Positions 1-10,678 of a stretch of 64,000 nt of DNA are shown here, piece after piece. The stretch spans positions 21,594-85,593 of the forward strand of contig JAUIRK010000131.1 of NCBI GenBank assembly GCA_030549495.1, written 5' to 3'. The stretch is from Nectonema munidae. Its lineage: Eukaryota; Nematomorpha; Nectonematoida; Nectonematidae. A model generated the notes under the pieces. It was not told where the DNA came from and did not search any database. It saw nothing but the letters and a program-made list of their open reading frames with translations. Within the stretch, counting starts at the first letter, position 1. Each line of letters opens with the position of its first letter. A program made the translations under genes and the position numbers.

Positions 1-932
1 TAGCATAGACTGTTTCATCAATTTCCACGGTGCAGTTTGGACTCCAATCTTTACAGCAGTGGTTCCCAACCTTTTTTATCCCGTTCCCCATTTTTCAGTC
101 ACTTTTTTACCTGTGGACCCCTACAACTGAATAGTTTGAGCCAACAAAATTAATCAAAGATTTTTATGCAAAAAATAATTGTAGTCATCTGATTAAATCG
201 TATGCTTATTCATATGAAATCAGAGAAATCGTAAAGCCTGACATAAAATGTGAATAAAATTTTTTTTCAATTAAAATATAAATTTTTCAAAAACATTGTA
301 ACTAATAAAAAGCATATATAAACATTCAAAATATAAAACTTTAGAAAAGGGAAGAAAATATTTATTTAAAAAAGCTCTAAATATATATATTTATATTGAT
401 TTGGAAAATAGAAGTATATTAAAGGAGATTCAGCATAAGTAGTTGAAGTAGAATTTCCATGGACCCCTTCAAATACTTCCATGGACCCCCGGTTGGAAAC
501 CACTGCTTTACAGGTTTGTTTAATATTTCATGGGCACACACGTGAAACGAAAACGTTAGGTTAGGTCAGGTCTCAATGTTAACCATCCTTTCTTAGATCG
601 TTGTTGTAGTCTACAACCGCGTCATGGCTAATACCCAGTTCGTCCCTGCAAAATTTTATGCTCGTGTATTCTTTTGTCCATGCATAGATGAATTCAATGA
701 TTTTATTCATGGGCAAAGTAGATCCTTCTAGCCACGTTTTTTTGCGTACTTCTTCCCGACAACGACCCTTGTGGCATCTCCAGGAAGACCTCTTGTAATC
801 TATGGTCATTGGATGGTGTTTCTGGCACAATTTCTCTTTCGGTATTATTCCGTGGTTCTGCAGAAAGTTGACAGCTTCATTGGATTGGAGGTGTTCCCCA
901 AACAACTTTAGACTATATTCGTCGCTAGCCAT
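1..932 (-). pseudogene. Merlin/ISXO2-type transposase remnant, cut by the window edge
   Basis: N-terminal half of a Merlin (IS1016/ISXO2-like) DDE transposase on the minus strand. The first solid block starts at the methionine at 932 (MASDEYSLKLFG...) and runs to a stop near 579. It carries the Cys/His pattern CQKHHPM...WRCHKGRC typical of the zinc-binding N-terminus of this family. After the stop, HEILNKPVKIG and then PNCTVEIDETVYA appear in two different frames down to base 1. The latter is the VEIDE block holding the first catalytic Asp of ISXO2-like transposases. At least one stop and one frameshift break it, and a 449-bp hAT MITE is inserted between the two blocks. The rest of the catalytic domain lies outside the window. 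Family assignment is from motif recognition. Confidence 0.7.
57..505. mobile_element. hAT MITE (449 bp) with perfect 8-bp target duplication
   Basis: Terminal inverted repeats CAGTGGTTCCCAACC at 57 and GGTTGGAAACCACTG ending at 505. Both sides are flanked by the 8-bp direct repeat ctttacag (49-56 and 506-513). The interior is AT-rich with no coding potential. The duplication has TA at its centre (cttTAcag), the nnnTAnnn preference known for Buster-type hAT transposases. It lies inside the older Merlin transposase, so it is the younger insertion. Confidence 0.9.
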
Positions 933-992
933 ATTATCTGAGGAAAAAATCAAAATTAAGTTTCTTAACAAATGCATAGGAAATAAACACAT

Positions 993-1391
993 TTAAATAG
1001 CCATAACTTTTTTATTTTTCATTTCTCGAAAAAAATAATTACATTTTCGGAAAGAGCTTTCAGAAAGCCCAAAAAACTGCATTAGAAAAGTGTACTTTGG
1101 TTTCATAGTTTTCGAGGAGGTAATGTTGCACTATCCGTGCATTGATGAAAAGCAATTTTAATTGGAAAGAAGTTGTTCAATGATATAATACTGGAGTAAA
1201 AAGCCCATGTCCTGTTAATTTCAAGTTAAAATAAAGTTAGATCTAAATAAGAAACATTTAATAAGTTTAAAATATCTGATTTTTTGTTTTTGAGGTTTTT
1301 TTTTATCTCAATAATAATTCATCTAACCAATGTTTCTGAGAAAAACTTAGAAAGCAAACCAACAAAAAATAAAAGTTTTATTATATTCAAT
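993..1391. other. AT-rich spacer between Merlin remnant and piggyBac
   Basis: No gene or repeat is recognised. It probably includes the unrecognised 5' terminal region of the Merlin element. Confidence 0.4.
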
Positions 1392-1395
1392 TTAA

Positions 1396-3708
1396 CGCCA
1401 TCTTTTTTTTCAAAAAACAGAAATATTTACGAGAATATATAGGTAAATAAAAAAAATGAATGGCATAATAATAAATTGAATATAATATTAAAATACCATA
1501 GCTTTTATAAAATCTTTATCTACAACTTTTTGTAAAAAAGCCTCATTTTCCAGTGATATTTACAGGCGTTGTCTTGGTAAATAAATTTATAAGTAGTACA
1601 AGTCGCTTTTATAGGCTGCCTTTTGTTGATAGCAGGAGAAAAGAAATCTATATCTATTGAGAATAAAAGGGACCTGATTATCATAATAAATAATGTTGGT
1701 TGCTCCTTGGACGATTTGTTTATATGACAGTATGTAGTCCTTGCGTAATAAAAATCAATATCTGTTTGGCATTTGTTTATGCGTTCCCTTTGTGGAAGAT
1801 AATTCCTTTTGTACAGCATTCACCGTTGATTTACGATACAGAGCTTTGTGTTGAATAAGTTTTTTCACGTTCATTATTTTGTTATTTGCCACAATCATGA
1901 ACACTTCAAGCGAATATTCAACGTCTACCGAATCTGATGAGTACTTTTATAGCTCGGACGATTCAGCGTCGGATATATATGAAGAAGTTCCCCTTTCAAG
2001 AGAAGAATCATTTGAAGAACTCGAGGAAAGAGAAGAAGAAACTCTAGAAAATGTGAATGAAAACTTGATAGGCCCGGACGGTGGTACAAGATATTTTTGG
2101 GAATCTCAAGACTCCATCACTGGTCGTGTTCAAGCTCGAAATTGCCGTAATTTATCTCTACGTCCATATGATCCAACAAATGAAGCAAAAAATCTAAAGG
2201 ATATTGTCAAAATTTTCAATTTGTTCTTTGATATTACTATAATAACCCATATTTTTGAAATGACGAAGAAAAAACAGAAGAAAATTACAAGTAAGTTTTT
2301 TCAACTTTACGAAAATATATGCTCAAAAATTCAGTCTTTAGAAGACATTCCTGAACTATATGAGTTTCATTATTTTTTATGGTTCCTATAAAACTTTCTA
2401 ATTTATGAAGTTCTAAAGACTGAATTTTGGGGTTTATATTTTGTCCGATATCAGATGTATAGTAAAAATAATTTATTTAGTAAAAGCATTTCAAAATGGG
2501 AAGAGTTAAACGCTTGCCATGAAAGGTTTAATATAAGTGACCTACTAGCTTACTTTGGATGTCTTATTTACATTGGACAAGCTAAAGACCAAAAAATAGC
2601 GACGCGGTATCTTTTCTCCAAAAATGGCGACCCTTTTTGCGTGCAGCGATGGGAAGAAGGATGTTCACATATATAAATATTTTTATTCGTTTTGATTCTT
2701 CAATTGATAGAAATCGAAATGATAAACTATCAGCAATCAGAGTGATTCATAGTCATTTTTTTGATAATTGTCATAGGTATTGGACGCCTCTAGATGCAGT
2801 TACTATTGATGAGGAACTAGTCAAGTTCAGAGGAGGATGTCCCATAAAAATATACGATAAGAGTAACCCCGGCCACTATGGTATCAAAGTATATCATATG
2901 AATGATGCTAACACTTTTTATGTAATGAAGCCTGAAATTTACATTTCGGGTTTGCTTGATAAATGTTATTTTTCTAGTTTAGAAATTTGTGAAAGATTAA
3001 TAATTGGATCAAATTTACCACGGGGATAACTGAGAGTAAGTTCGTTTACTCAGAGTATGCTTCTATTTCAACTTACATTCCGATGAAACATGCTAGGCAA
3101 AATTTTAAAGCGGTTTATATCTTATCTTCCCAACACTCGGGGTGTGGCTATAATATCGTATAAAAACAAGCCCGAAACCTTGGTTCTTTACGATAAGTAT
3201 AAACGCGGTGTTGATTGTTTCAACAGAATGGCAAGGGATTTTACATCCTATAAGCCTAGTAGAAGATGGACTATGGCTGTTTTTACAAATTACTTAGATA
3301 TCACAGCGTTCAACTCTTGGGTAATTTATAGTTTCAACTCCGATACACATTGCTCAACTAGAAAAGGAGGCAGGAAAATTTTTTTGAAGCTTTTATCTCT
3401 CAAACTTTGTGAACAGTCAATGCTTGTACGCTCTAAAGTTTCACAAATATCACGATCTATCAAAAATATTTTATCGTATTTTGGATTTCTCCCTCAAAGA
3501 GAAATAAATGAAAGTAGTTCGAATAGCAGATGATACTGCACTATCCCGGAATGCAAACCCAGAAGCAGGGGTACCAGAAAGTGCTCGTTTTGTAAAAAAT
3601 TTATTTGCAAAAGGCATTCTTATCTGATATGTCCTACTTGTCACTCTGATAGCAGATAAGTTTATACATTTTTGTTTTTGCATTGTAATTTAAAATATAT
3701 AGATGGCG
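1396..3708 (+). mobile_element. piggyBac-family transposon with TTAA on both sides
   Basis: Ends read TTAA-CGCCATCT (TTAA 1392-1395) and AGATGGCG-TTAA (TTAA 3709-3712). These are short terminal inverted repeats next to the TTAA target that piggyBac elements duplicate. The 2.3-kb interior carries a broken transposase on the plus strand. Solo ends with the same terminal sequence occur at 15443 (CGCCATCTATC) and, with one change, at 25033 (CGCTATCTATT), so the family has other copies here. Confidence 0.85.
1879..3659 (+). pseudogene. piggyBac transposase, broken into four frames
   Basis: An acidic N-terminus (about 1879-2100) is followed by GPDGGTRYFWESQDS. A central catalytic part follows: DAVTIDEELVKFRGGCPIKI, then GHYGIKVYHMNDANTFYV near 2790-2930. 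After a further break come LYDKYKRGVDCFNRMARDF and PSRRWTMAVFTNYLDITAFN. Just past a TGA at 3531-3533 the frame continues into the C-terminal Cys-rich domain C-TIPE-C...C-SF-C-KKFI-C-KR-H...C-PT-C, ending at TAA 3657-3659. That is the cross-braced zinc finger that helps piggyBac transposases bind their ends. Several frameshifts and at least one stop make it inactive. Confidence 0.85.
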
Positions 3709-3712
3709 TTAA

Positions 3713-4125
3713 TAAATTTTTTGCTTGTTTTTTAAAAATCATTTTTTCATCAGATTTTATCACACAAAAATAACAGAAGTTTTCTAATCTTTATATAAAA
3801 AATGTTTTATGGAAGTCTTACGAAAATTCAAAAAATATTGAAATTTTTTTTTTGTCATGTTGACTTTTGGGTCATCAACCCCTGAAATTTTTGTTAAAAA
3901 TTTAAATCGAAGTGAAAAATGAAAACTTCATTAATTTCTTCAAATTTGGGTGTTAATTTTCATCCACCTTACATATTTTTTGTGGCCATATTTTGTGGAC
4001 AGTTTATTAAATTTAAAATTGATCAAAGCCTTCTTCATCTGAACTAGAACCAAACATCTACTCTTCTGGGATAGGGTAACTGCATCAGTAGAGTCATAAT
4101 TAAGTTCAACTTCCTCATCTCCTCT
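3713..4125. other. AT-rich spacer
   Basis: No gene seen. It may contain the 3' end of the pogo element to its right, but no terminal repeat matching the right-hand end was found. Confidence 0.4.
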
Positions 4126-5335
4126 TCAACACTCACATCTATCTTCCCTGTTCTCCCACAAAAACTCATTCTGTGTCCCATCAAGTTTGTTTGAAATCCC
4201 ACACTTCAAAAACCCATTTGTGATACAAGAAGTAGGGATGTCCTTCCAGGACTCTACAATCCAAGTACAAATGGTTGGTAGATCAACACTTTTCAGTCGT
4301 CCAGTGGGGGTCCTTGCTTGGTTTCCGGTAGCCATCTACTCAGTCCATTTCTTCCTCATCCTCTCCTTGAAAGGACGGTTAACCAAGACATCCAGTGGCT
4401 GCAGGACAGAGGTAAGACCTCCTGGGATAATAGCTGGTGTGGTCTTGATGTTTTTCAGCTCTTGCAGAACTTCTGCTGTCTTGTGGCACCTGAAACTGTC
4501 CAGGACTAAGATGGAAGGTTTCTTCAGCAAGCTGCCAGGTCTGGTTGATCCCATACTTGATTGACTCATTCTTTTAAAAGGTTCTGGTCCATCCAACCTT
4601 TTGGATGGACTCTGACATGGAGAATAGAGGGAAACTTTTCCTTCGGCAATTTCTTTCGTTTGAAGACTACAAAGAGGGCTAGCTTGCTACCATCAGCAGT
4701 GCAGGCCAGCATCACGGTGAAGTGGCTCCTCTCATGGCCGGTGGTGCGTATGGACACAGTCTTGCTTCCCTTAGAGGCGATGGTGGTGTTGGATGGCAGA
4801 TCGGAGGTGAGGGGAGTCTGGTCTGGTCTGCGTTGCCGATCTGGCTGAGGGAGTACTCTTGCTTCTTGCGTTGATCAATGATAAACTTCTGGAAGCTTAT
4901 TATCTTGTCCTCATACTGGTCTGGAAATCGTTGGGCGATGGTTGTCCTCCTTCGAACCGATATGTTGTGCCTTTCTAGGAACCTGTTAACCCAACCATAA
5001 CTTGATTTGAATTCTGTTGCACCAAACTGAGGAGCGACTTGGAGGGCACGGACTCGCAGTTGTGTGGTGGATACTGGGATGCCTGCTTGTCGAGGCCGTA
5101 GAATCTCTTCTAAAAGCTTGGATTCCAACTCGGGGTATTTGGCTGAGCTACCACGGTTGGTCATCTTGTACTTTGGCATCTCTTTAAGGGCGGGTCTGTT
5201 TCTTTTCCATCTTCGGATGTTGGATTCATCGATACCAAAATGTCTGGCTGCAGCCCTGTTACCATGAAGGTCAGCATACTCAGCCATGGCAATCTTCTCC
5301 TTGACAGAGTACTGGATTCTTCTTGTTGGAGGCAT
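4126..5335 (-). pseudogene. pogo-family (CENP-B/Jerky-like) transposase, broken
   Basis: Minus strand from the ATG at 5335. The N-terminal DNA-binding domain reads RIQYSVKEKIAMAEYADL...NRAAARHFGIDESNIRRWKRNR, followed by the CENP-B HTH part (GWVNRFLERHNISVRRRTT). The catalytic domain starts at GNADQT near 4810, where the frame shifts. It continues with RTTGHERSHFTVMLACTADG, KGWMDQNLLKE, PSILVLDSFRCHKT, IIPGGLTSVLQPLDVLVNRP and CTWIVESWKDIP. Catalytic Asp positions (D of NADQT, D of LDSFR, D of QPLDV) are visible. Two frameshifts and an in-frame TAG at 4336 (in KKWTE*MATG) inactivate it. It is more GC-rich than its surroundings, which fits a fairly recent arrival. Confidence 0.85.
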
Positions 5336-5558
5336 ATTGTTGGTATAGCAGTAGATACGTATAAATTATGATATTGGTTAAATTGTGGAGGTTAATATAG
5401 CATAAATTAAAAGAAAGAAAGTTAACCCATTTAGGACCAATGTTCCTATTTTGGAACATAAGTAATTTCCTCTTCGTCTTCTTTTTTCAATAATTTTAAA
5501 AAAAATCCGTCGGCTTTTTTTTATTTTGTTTTGTTTTTTTTGTAAATGGGTTAACAGG

Positions 5559-5676
5559 ATGTCACTTGATTACTTCGCACCAAATTGATACCACTTGATT
5601 ACTTCACACCAGATGCCACTTTAATTACTTCACACCAAATTGACACCACTTGATTGCTTCACACCAAATGGCACTC
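5559..5676. repeat. Short tandem repeat, about four units of about 28 bp
   Basis: Units read roughly 'accacttgattacttcacaccaaattg', with variants such as gattgcttcac and taattacttcac. It lies just upstream of the pogo transposase start (the gene runs leftward), so it may be subterminal to that element. Confidence 0.8.
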
Positions 5677-5822
5677 ATATTGAATATTTTATATTGTATT
5701 CTAAATGTAATGGACTTGAGCTGCTGGATGTTTGGGGGTGCGGCTTATAGACATAGGTAAGGTTTTTTACCTTGTATTTCGCTCAAAAGTCCAGGTGCGA
5801 CTTATAGACGTTGAAATACGGT
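5677..5822. mobile_element. Probable right (5') end of the pogo element
   Basis: The segment ggtgcggcttatagac...gtgcgacttatagacg...aatacggta resembles terminal sequences of pogo-like elements known to me. It contains two copies of 'cttatagacg/a' and a small inverted repeat (aaggttttttacctt). No partner end was found on the left, so the boundary is uncertain. Confidence 0.45.
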
Positions 5823-6474
5823 ACTTTTTTAAATACAAAATCTTTCCACTTTAATTTAGCAATAGCTTTTTTTAATAACTCTTAATATTACTTCAAAAAC
5901 ACGCCTGATTAAAATTATTATTATTTAATTAGAATTGCAAAAAGACAAAATAGAACGAAAAATGGTACAGTCAAACTAATGTAATTATAGTAAACGTCAT
6001 CATCCGTTTTCTACTAAGTCAAAAAATTTTCAATACTCGATATATACCATTTTTAGTTGTATTTTGTCCTTTTGCAAACCTTTTTTGTCTTTTTCTTTTT
6101 ACAATTCGATTTCAAAAAACACGTGCTTATTTAGATAGAATTGGAAAAGGTTAAAATTGAATTGCAAAAGGGCAAAATATAGATTTGCAAAACGACAAAC
6201 GAGAATAGGGCAAAATAGAATTAAAAAATGACAAAACAAAATTGGTATATTAAATCTTAGCATATTGACATAGTTTTTAAACAAATAAATACTATACTAA
6301 AACTTTCTTTAAGGCTTCGAGCAGTTAATTTTACAATATCTTAAGTAATTTTTTTTAATATAGTCATTTACTTTAACTTTTACTTTGAGTTTCAAATAAT
6401 TTCTTTGAATTTCAGATAATAGAATCATTGAACACTAAAGTAAGAAAAGCTTTTATTTTTTAGTTAAGTTAAGA
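5823..6474. other. AT-rich spacer with degenerate A-rich tandem array
   Basis: No gene. Around 5935-6250 the motif 'gaattgcaaaaaggcaaaatag' recurs imperfectly, a decayed minisatellite-like array. Confidence 0.4.
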
Positions 6475-6702
6475 ACTCTGTGTGACTCCTTCACATCCAT
6501 CCTTTCGAATATCGTGATCCCGCCAGGCATGCTGAGCCCAGGATCTACCTGGACTTTCCATCTCATTAAAAACCTAAGAACATCTCTTGTACTTCATGAG
6601 TATACCTTGATAAATATTTTTTTACAAGGATATGTTTCAAATATATGAATACAGCTAAGTGAAACACGAACGCTATCTAGTGTTAGCTTGATTAATAACT
6701 AC
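6475..6702 (-). repeat. Dispersed repeat family B, copy 1
   Basis: The reverse complement matches 32331-32590 over its whole length, including attaatcaagctaacacta at one end and gatggaaagtccaggtaga...ctcagcat...cgaaaggatgg at the other. The two copies sit in unrelated places and opposite orientations, so it is an interspersed element, not a local duplication. No coding frame is evident and the class is unknown. Confidence 0.75.
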
Positions 6703-8454
6703 TTAACTGTAAAAATCTTTGAAATCTTCAGAGGAAAACAATTAGGATAAAAAACCAGCAAAAAAGATTCTACAGCGAGGAAATAATATTTGAAAAAGTG
6801 ACAAAAATATCAAAAAATCATTTAAAAAATTCAATTTTTTAGTTTTTATTGAAAACTTGTCTAGTACGCTTTTTTTTGAAATTTTAATTAATAAACAGCT
6901 ATAGTAAGTTAATTTTGTTTATGAAATTGTTAAAATATATATCAAAAAGTATGCGCAAATTAACGGCATCCAAATACAATAATTTAAATAAAATGAACTC
7001 ATAATTTATCTATATATGATATTTTTAGTGGAAAAAAATAAAAATTAACTCAATTAACATATTTAAAAAATATTATTTTATTTCTCATTTTTGATAGTAT
7101 CCTAACTATAAAAATAGTAAAACAATATTTTAGCTATCTAATTTACTATTCGAAAACTCCTATTTCTTTTTCGGTGATTTTTGAATGACGCTTGATTTAT
7201 TTGATTGATTTATTATTGAGTATGCACCAGGAAACAATTTGCTTTTCGAGTGGTAGAGACTTTTTTGGAATATCCCCGTTTAACCTGAATCAAGAGTTGA
7301 TTGAAGTTTAACAAGAAAAACAAGTGCTAATGGAGCAAAATTGATTCAAGATATCGCTTTTATGATGTTTGCAATTGAAATAGAATCAAAGTGTGCTCTC
7401 GTATTTCAAGAAATCTTTATCTCTATTAAATGATCCTTTTACCAAAAGATACATAGTTATTGCAACAAGGTTATTACCCTCATTTGAATTATGTACATTT
7501 TTATCCCTTCAATCAATTTCTAATGACTTTGATTGAATTAAACATTCAAACCTTATTTTTTATAGATTTGACACGGCAGACTATAATTTGTGTAATAATA
7601 AATTCATATTTGGTATATGAATGTAGCAGATTCACTGTACCTTTTCTCCAGATTCATTTAATTAAGGAAATGTTTGTACAAAATTAAAGAATCCAGATTC
7701 AAAGGAAAAAAGCTGGAGAGCAAGGAGGGTGTCCCAAGGCCAATAACATTTTTCTTGAGCAGCCAATTTGCAGATTTATCAAAATTGATAACATTTAAAA
7801 CAAAATTCATTAATTTTAATTGGAAAGCCCATCAGAGTTTAAATTTTTCTACGAAATTTTTAGACAAATGTTTGTTCGCCTTTTTTTTACGATCATGAGC
7901 TTTAAAGATATAAAATTTCAAGGTCATTATAATCAGAACTTTAAAATTTTATTCATTGAAAAATAAGTGTTATGTTTTATGGCATTTTCAATACATTTTT
8001 CAATACGAGGAAAAACGTTGCATTTTACGCAACATCCTTTCAAATGTTTTCTTGTAAAAGGAGCTTTTTTGTTTGAATGTTAATTTTTCTAAAAATATAA
8101 AGCAATCAAAAACTTTTCTTAACATTATAATTTTCAAGTCAACATAGAAACATTGGCAAATAAAATTGAAGACTAAAAATTCACAGAACATAAAAAAATG
8201 GTACATTATTGTAATTATTATAAATTTGTATTGAGATTAAGTATAAAACGCTAAGGATGTTTTGCCTCCCAAACTTAGTTGGAATATGTAGATTTCGTTG
8301 TGAGTGAGCGCATCGACTAATGCTTACTTTGATGTTGAGAACAACCTTTGAGAAAGAACGCTTGGACTGGTTTATCAAAGCGTAGTCCAAGAGTCCGATT
8401 CTTAACAACTATGCATGTGGAAGGAAACAGCGGTAAATATGTGTAAATACAATC
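6703..8454. other. Upstream region of the receptor gene, no gene recognised
   Basis: About 1.75 kb of AT-rich DNA. The last 150 bp before the gene are less AT-rich than the rest and could hold the promoter. No TATA box or known site is claimed. Confidence 0.4.
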
Positions 8455-8470
8455 TTTTCTAATTGTTTAG
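8455..8470 (+). promoter_or_regulatory. Splice-acceptor-like site 9 nt before the receptor ATG
   Basis: The sequence ttttctaattgtttag ends in AG nine bases before the start codon and contains a branch-point-like ctaat. It could close a 5'UTR intron or accept a trans-spliced leader. Confidence 0.4.
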
Positions 8471-8479
8471 AGCATTTCA

Positions 8480-10678
8480 ATGTTTCCTCACTCATCCGCA
8501 TTCCTCATTTGTTTGGCGTGCTTGATGGCTGTTAGGGTTTGCAGGCCCAACGCAAAGTACCTGGGATGTTATAGAGATGAGGAGAATAATCCTGACTTCA
8601 GCGAAAAAGAACCGCACAATTCAGCAATGACTCTGCAGTACTGCATCGAAAGGTGCAGCCATAAGAATTACAGGTACGCAGGAATCAAGGCGGGCATCAT
8701 TTGTTCTTGCGGAAACTCCTATGGAAAGCACAAAAAGTCTGCGCAAAAATGTTCCATAAAGTGTCTGGGCAACAACGACATCGGTTGTGGAGGCACGCAA
8801 GCTAACTCGGTCTACGATGTCACGATAAAAGTTCCTTCCGCGCCAGCCGGCTTATTCTGTGTGAATCGGAACGAAAACTTTTTGATTCTAAAATGGAATC
8901 CTCCCTTATTTGCGAACGGTGAGTTGATCAAGTACAAACTAAAAGTCGTCAAAATGGAAGCCTTCAGCAAAAAGGACAATTCTCATTTCATCTTTGAGAA
9001 AGAATATTCCAATGAGACGTTGGAGGCTTTGGTAAATAAGCTTAGCTCAACCACGAAGTACAATGTGAGTGTTTCTGCCGCCACATCAGACGGCTACGGC
9101 AACGAGACCTCCCGCATGATATGGACTGCAGTGTCAACACCAGAAAAAGTGCCCAAGATCACTCTACTTAACAGATACCGGCATTCGATGGAAATTCGCT
9201 TGCACACACTCAACATATCCACCCATCCTGTCAAATTTTACGAAATAGTGGTGTGTCCGGTGCCCTACTATCCCTTCAACCTAACAACTAACGTCTCTAC
9301 TCAGCCCAACACCAGTTGCTATCTCTCAAACATCATCAGTCCTTTCTTCTTCAAAAGGCACAAGGTTATCGACATTGGTGTGGGAGAATCTACGCCCCCG
9401 GCTACCAATCTGCCCCTTTCTCCGTACGTGGACTACGAAATCTACTCCGGCATTGTGTATGAGCACAACAACCAATCAACGTTTTTGTACGGTCTGCAAT
9501 TGCTGCACGAGGAGGAGGCGGACGAGTTGAACGTGGAACCGCAGACCGTGATCCACACCGTCGTCTCCTCTCTCATGTTCGCGCTGATCATCATCATGAG
9601 TGGTGGCATCGTGGTCTTCATCCTGGTGCGCAAGTACTTCGCCCAAAAGTTCTACAAAAACAACAACAAAAGAGGAAGCGAGCAGAAGGTAGTGAGCGAC
9701 GCTTTTTCGTCTGCAAAGAAAATCTCGTACATCTGCCCGATTCCTGATGACTCCGAAACCAACACTTCAAAAGGCCCTTCAAACTCTGTGAAGGAAGCAT
9801 TGAGACAACTTCCAATGCTTGCTAGCAGTAATGTTATGTACGATACCTTGGTTGGAATGGGCAAATTTGGTTCTTACTACTCAGCCACCTTTTCCAAAGA
9901 AATGTCAATCAGTTATCCTATTTTAATTCTCAAAGTAGATTCGTCGATAAATCAAAACGATGAAGCCTTTTTAAGAGAATTGAAAGTGTATGCTAAATTG
10001 AGTGTGCACCAATGTGTCCCATCTCTTAGTGGAGTTTTTGAGAATTTCAACTTCAAGGAAGTTTCTCTAACATTCCAATACAACGTCAACCACATATCAT
10101 TGCAAGAGTACTTAGAGCAGGTGAAAAAGTCCAAGGAATTCTCTCCTCAACCTCTTTTGTCTTGTTCTCGCAAAATTGCAGAAGTTCTAAAGCATTTTGA
10201 GAGCTTGAATTTTCCATACAAAAACTTATCTACTAGGAATATTTTAATTTCTTCCAATACAGTGTCACCAATTTTGACTCAATTTTCCCTTATTGAATTC
10301 GATGTGTTTACCGAAAAATCTAAATCATCTTCACTCCTAGAAATCAAGGATATCACATTGGAGCTACGTGCTCCTGAGTTTATTGACTCCGAAGAGTGCT
10401 CTATCAAATCGACAGTTTGGAGTTTTGGGCTTTTATTTTGGCAAATCTTGAGTCTTGGCGCTATTCCGCCCATTTCCAAGGACACGCAAAACATCTTACC
10501 ACAACCCTTTTCTTTGAAGTCGCTGGATATGTATATGTTTTTGTTAAAGATGTGCGATAGAAGTCCTCAAAATCGGCCCAATTTTGAGCAGATTCACAAG
10601 TACTTGGAATCTTCAAGCAAGACTCCTTCCATCTATCTTTGCTTTGATGAGGAAGTCATGAAAAAAATGGAAAAATGA
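8480..10678 (+). CDS. Single-pass receptor: WSC domain, FN3, TM helix, tyrosine-kinase-like pseudokinase
   Basis: 732 aa in one exon. Signal peptide about 1-21. The WSC domain (about 26-112) has its eight cysteines: C30, C55, C59, C75, C77, C91, C95, C103. An FN3 domain spans about 118-218, with a second FN3-like stretch to about 345. Eight or more N-glycosylation sequons (such as N178, N195, N208, N245) lie only before the membrane. TM helix about 361-383. The kinase fold (about 464-720) keeps the glycine loop G469-M-G-K-F-G474, K485, E500, N587, APE (641-643) and WSFG (657-660). The HRD position is Y580-K581-N582 and the DFG position reads Q601-F602-S603. Both catalytic aspartates are missing, so it should be catalytically dead, and a scaffold or allosteric receptor role at the plasma membrane is inferred. 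Poly(A) signals: ATTAAA 10726, AATAAA 10813. A splice-acceptor-like TTTAG ends at 8470. No orthologue recognised. Confidence 0.85.
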   Translation: MFPHSSAFLICLACLMAVRVCRPNAKYLGCYRDEENNPDFSEKEPHNSAMTLQYCIERCSHKNYRYAGIKAGIICSCGNSYGKHKKSAQKCSIKCLGNNDIGCGGTQANSVYDVTIKVPSAPAGLFCVNRNENFLILKWNPPLFANGELIKYKLKVVKMEAFSKKDNSHFIFEKEYSNETLEALVNKLSSTTKYNVSVSAATSDGYGNETSRMIWTAVSTPEKVPKITLLNRYRHSMEIRLHTLNISTHPVKFYEIVVCPVPYYPFNLTTNVSTQPNTSCYLSNIISPFFFKRHKVIDIGVGESTPPATNLPLSPYVDYEIYSGIVYEHNNQSTFLYGLQLLHEEEADELNVEPQTVIHTVVSSLMFALIIIMSGGIVVFILVRKYFAQKFYKNNNKRGSEQKVVSDAFSSAKKISYICPIPDDSETNTSKGPSNSVKEALRQLPMLASSNVMYDTLVGMGKFGSYYSATFSKEMSISYPILILKVDSSINQNDEAFLRELKVYAKLSVHQCVPSLSGVFENFNFKEVSLTFQYNVNHISLQEYLEQVKKSKEFSPQPLLSCSRKIAEVLKHFESLNFPYKNLSTRNILISSNTVSPILTQFSLIEFDVFTEKSKSSSLLEIKDITLELRAPEFIDSEECSIKSTVWSFGLLFWQILSLGAIPPISKDTQNILPQPFSLKSLDMYMFLLKMCDRSPQNRPNFEQIHKYLESSSKTPSIYLCFDEEVMKKMEK

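Noticed and set aside
553-572. Telomere-like TTAGG runs (gttaggttaggtcagg)
   Set aside because: Only two units, inside the Merlin remnant.
4187-4848. Plus-strand ORFs over the pogo transposase
   Set aside because: Antisense shadows of a clear transposase on the minus strand.
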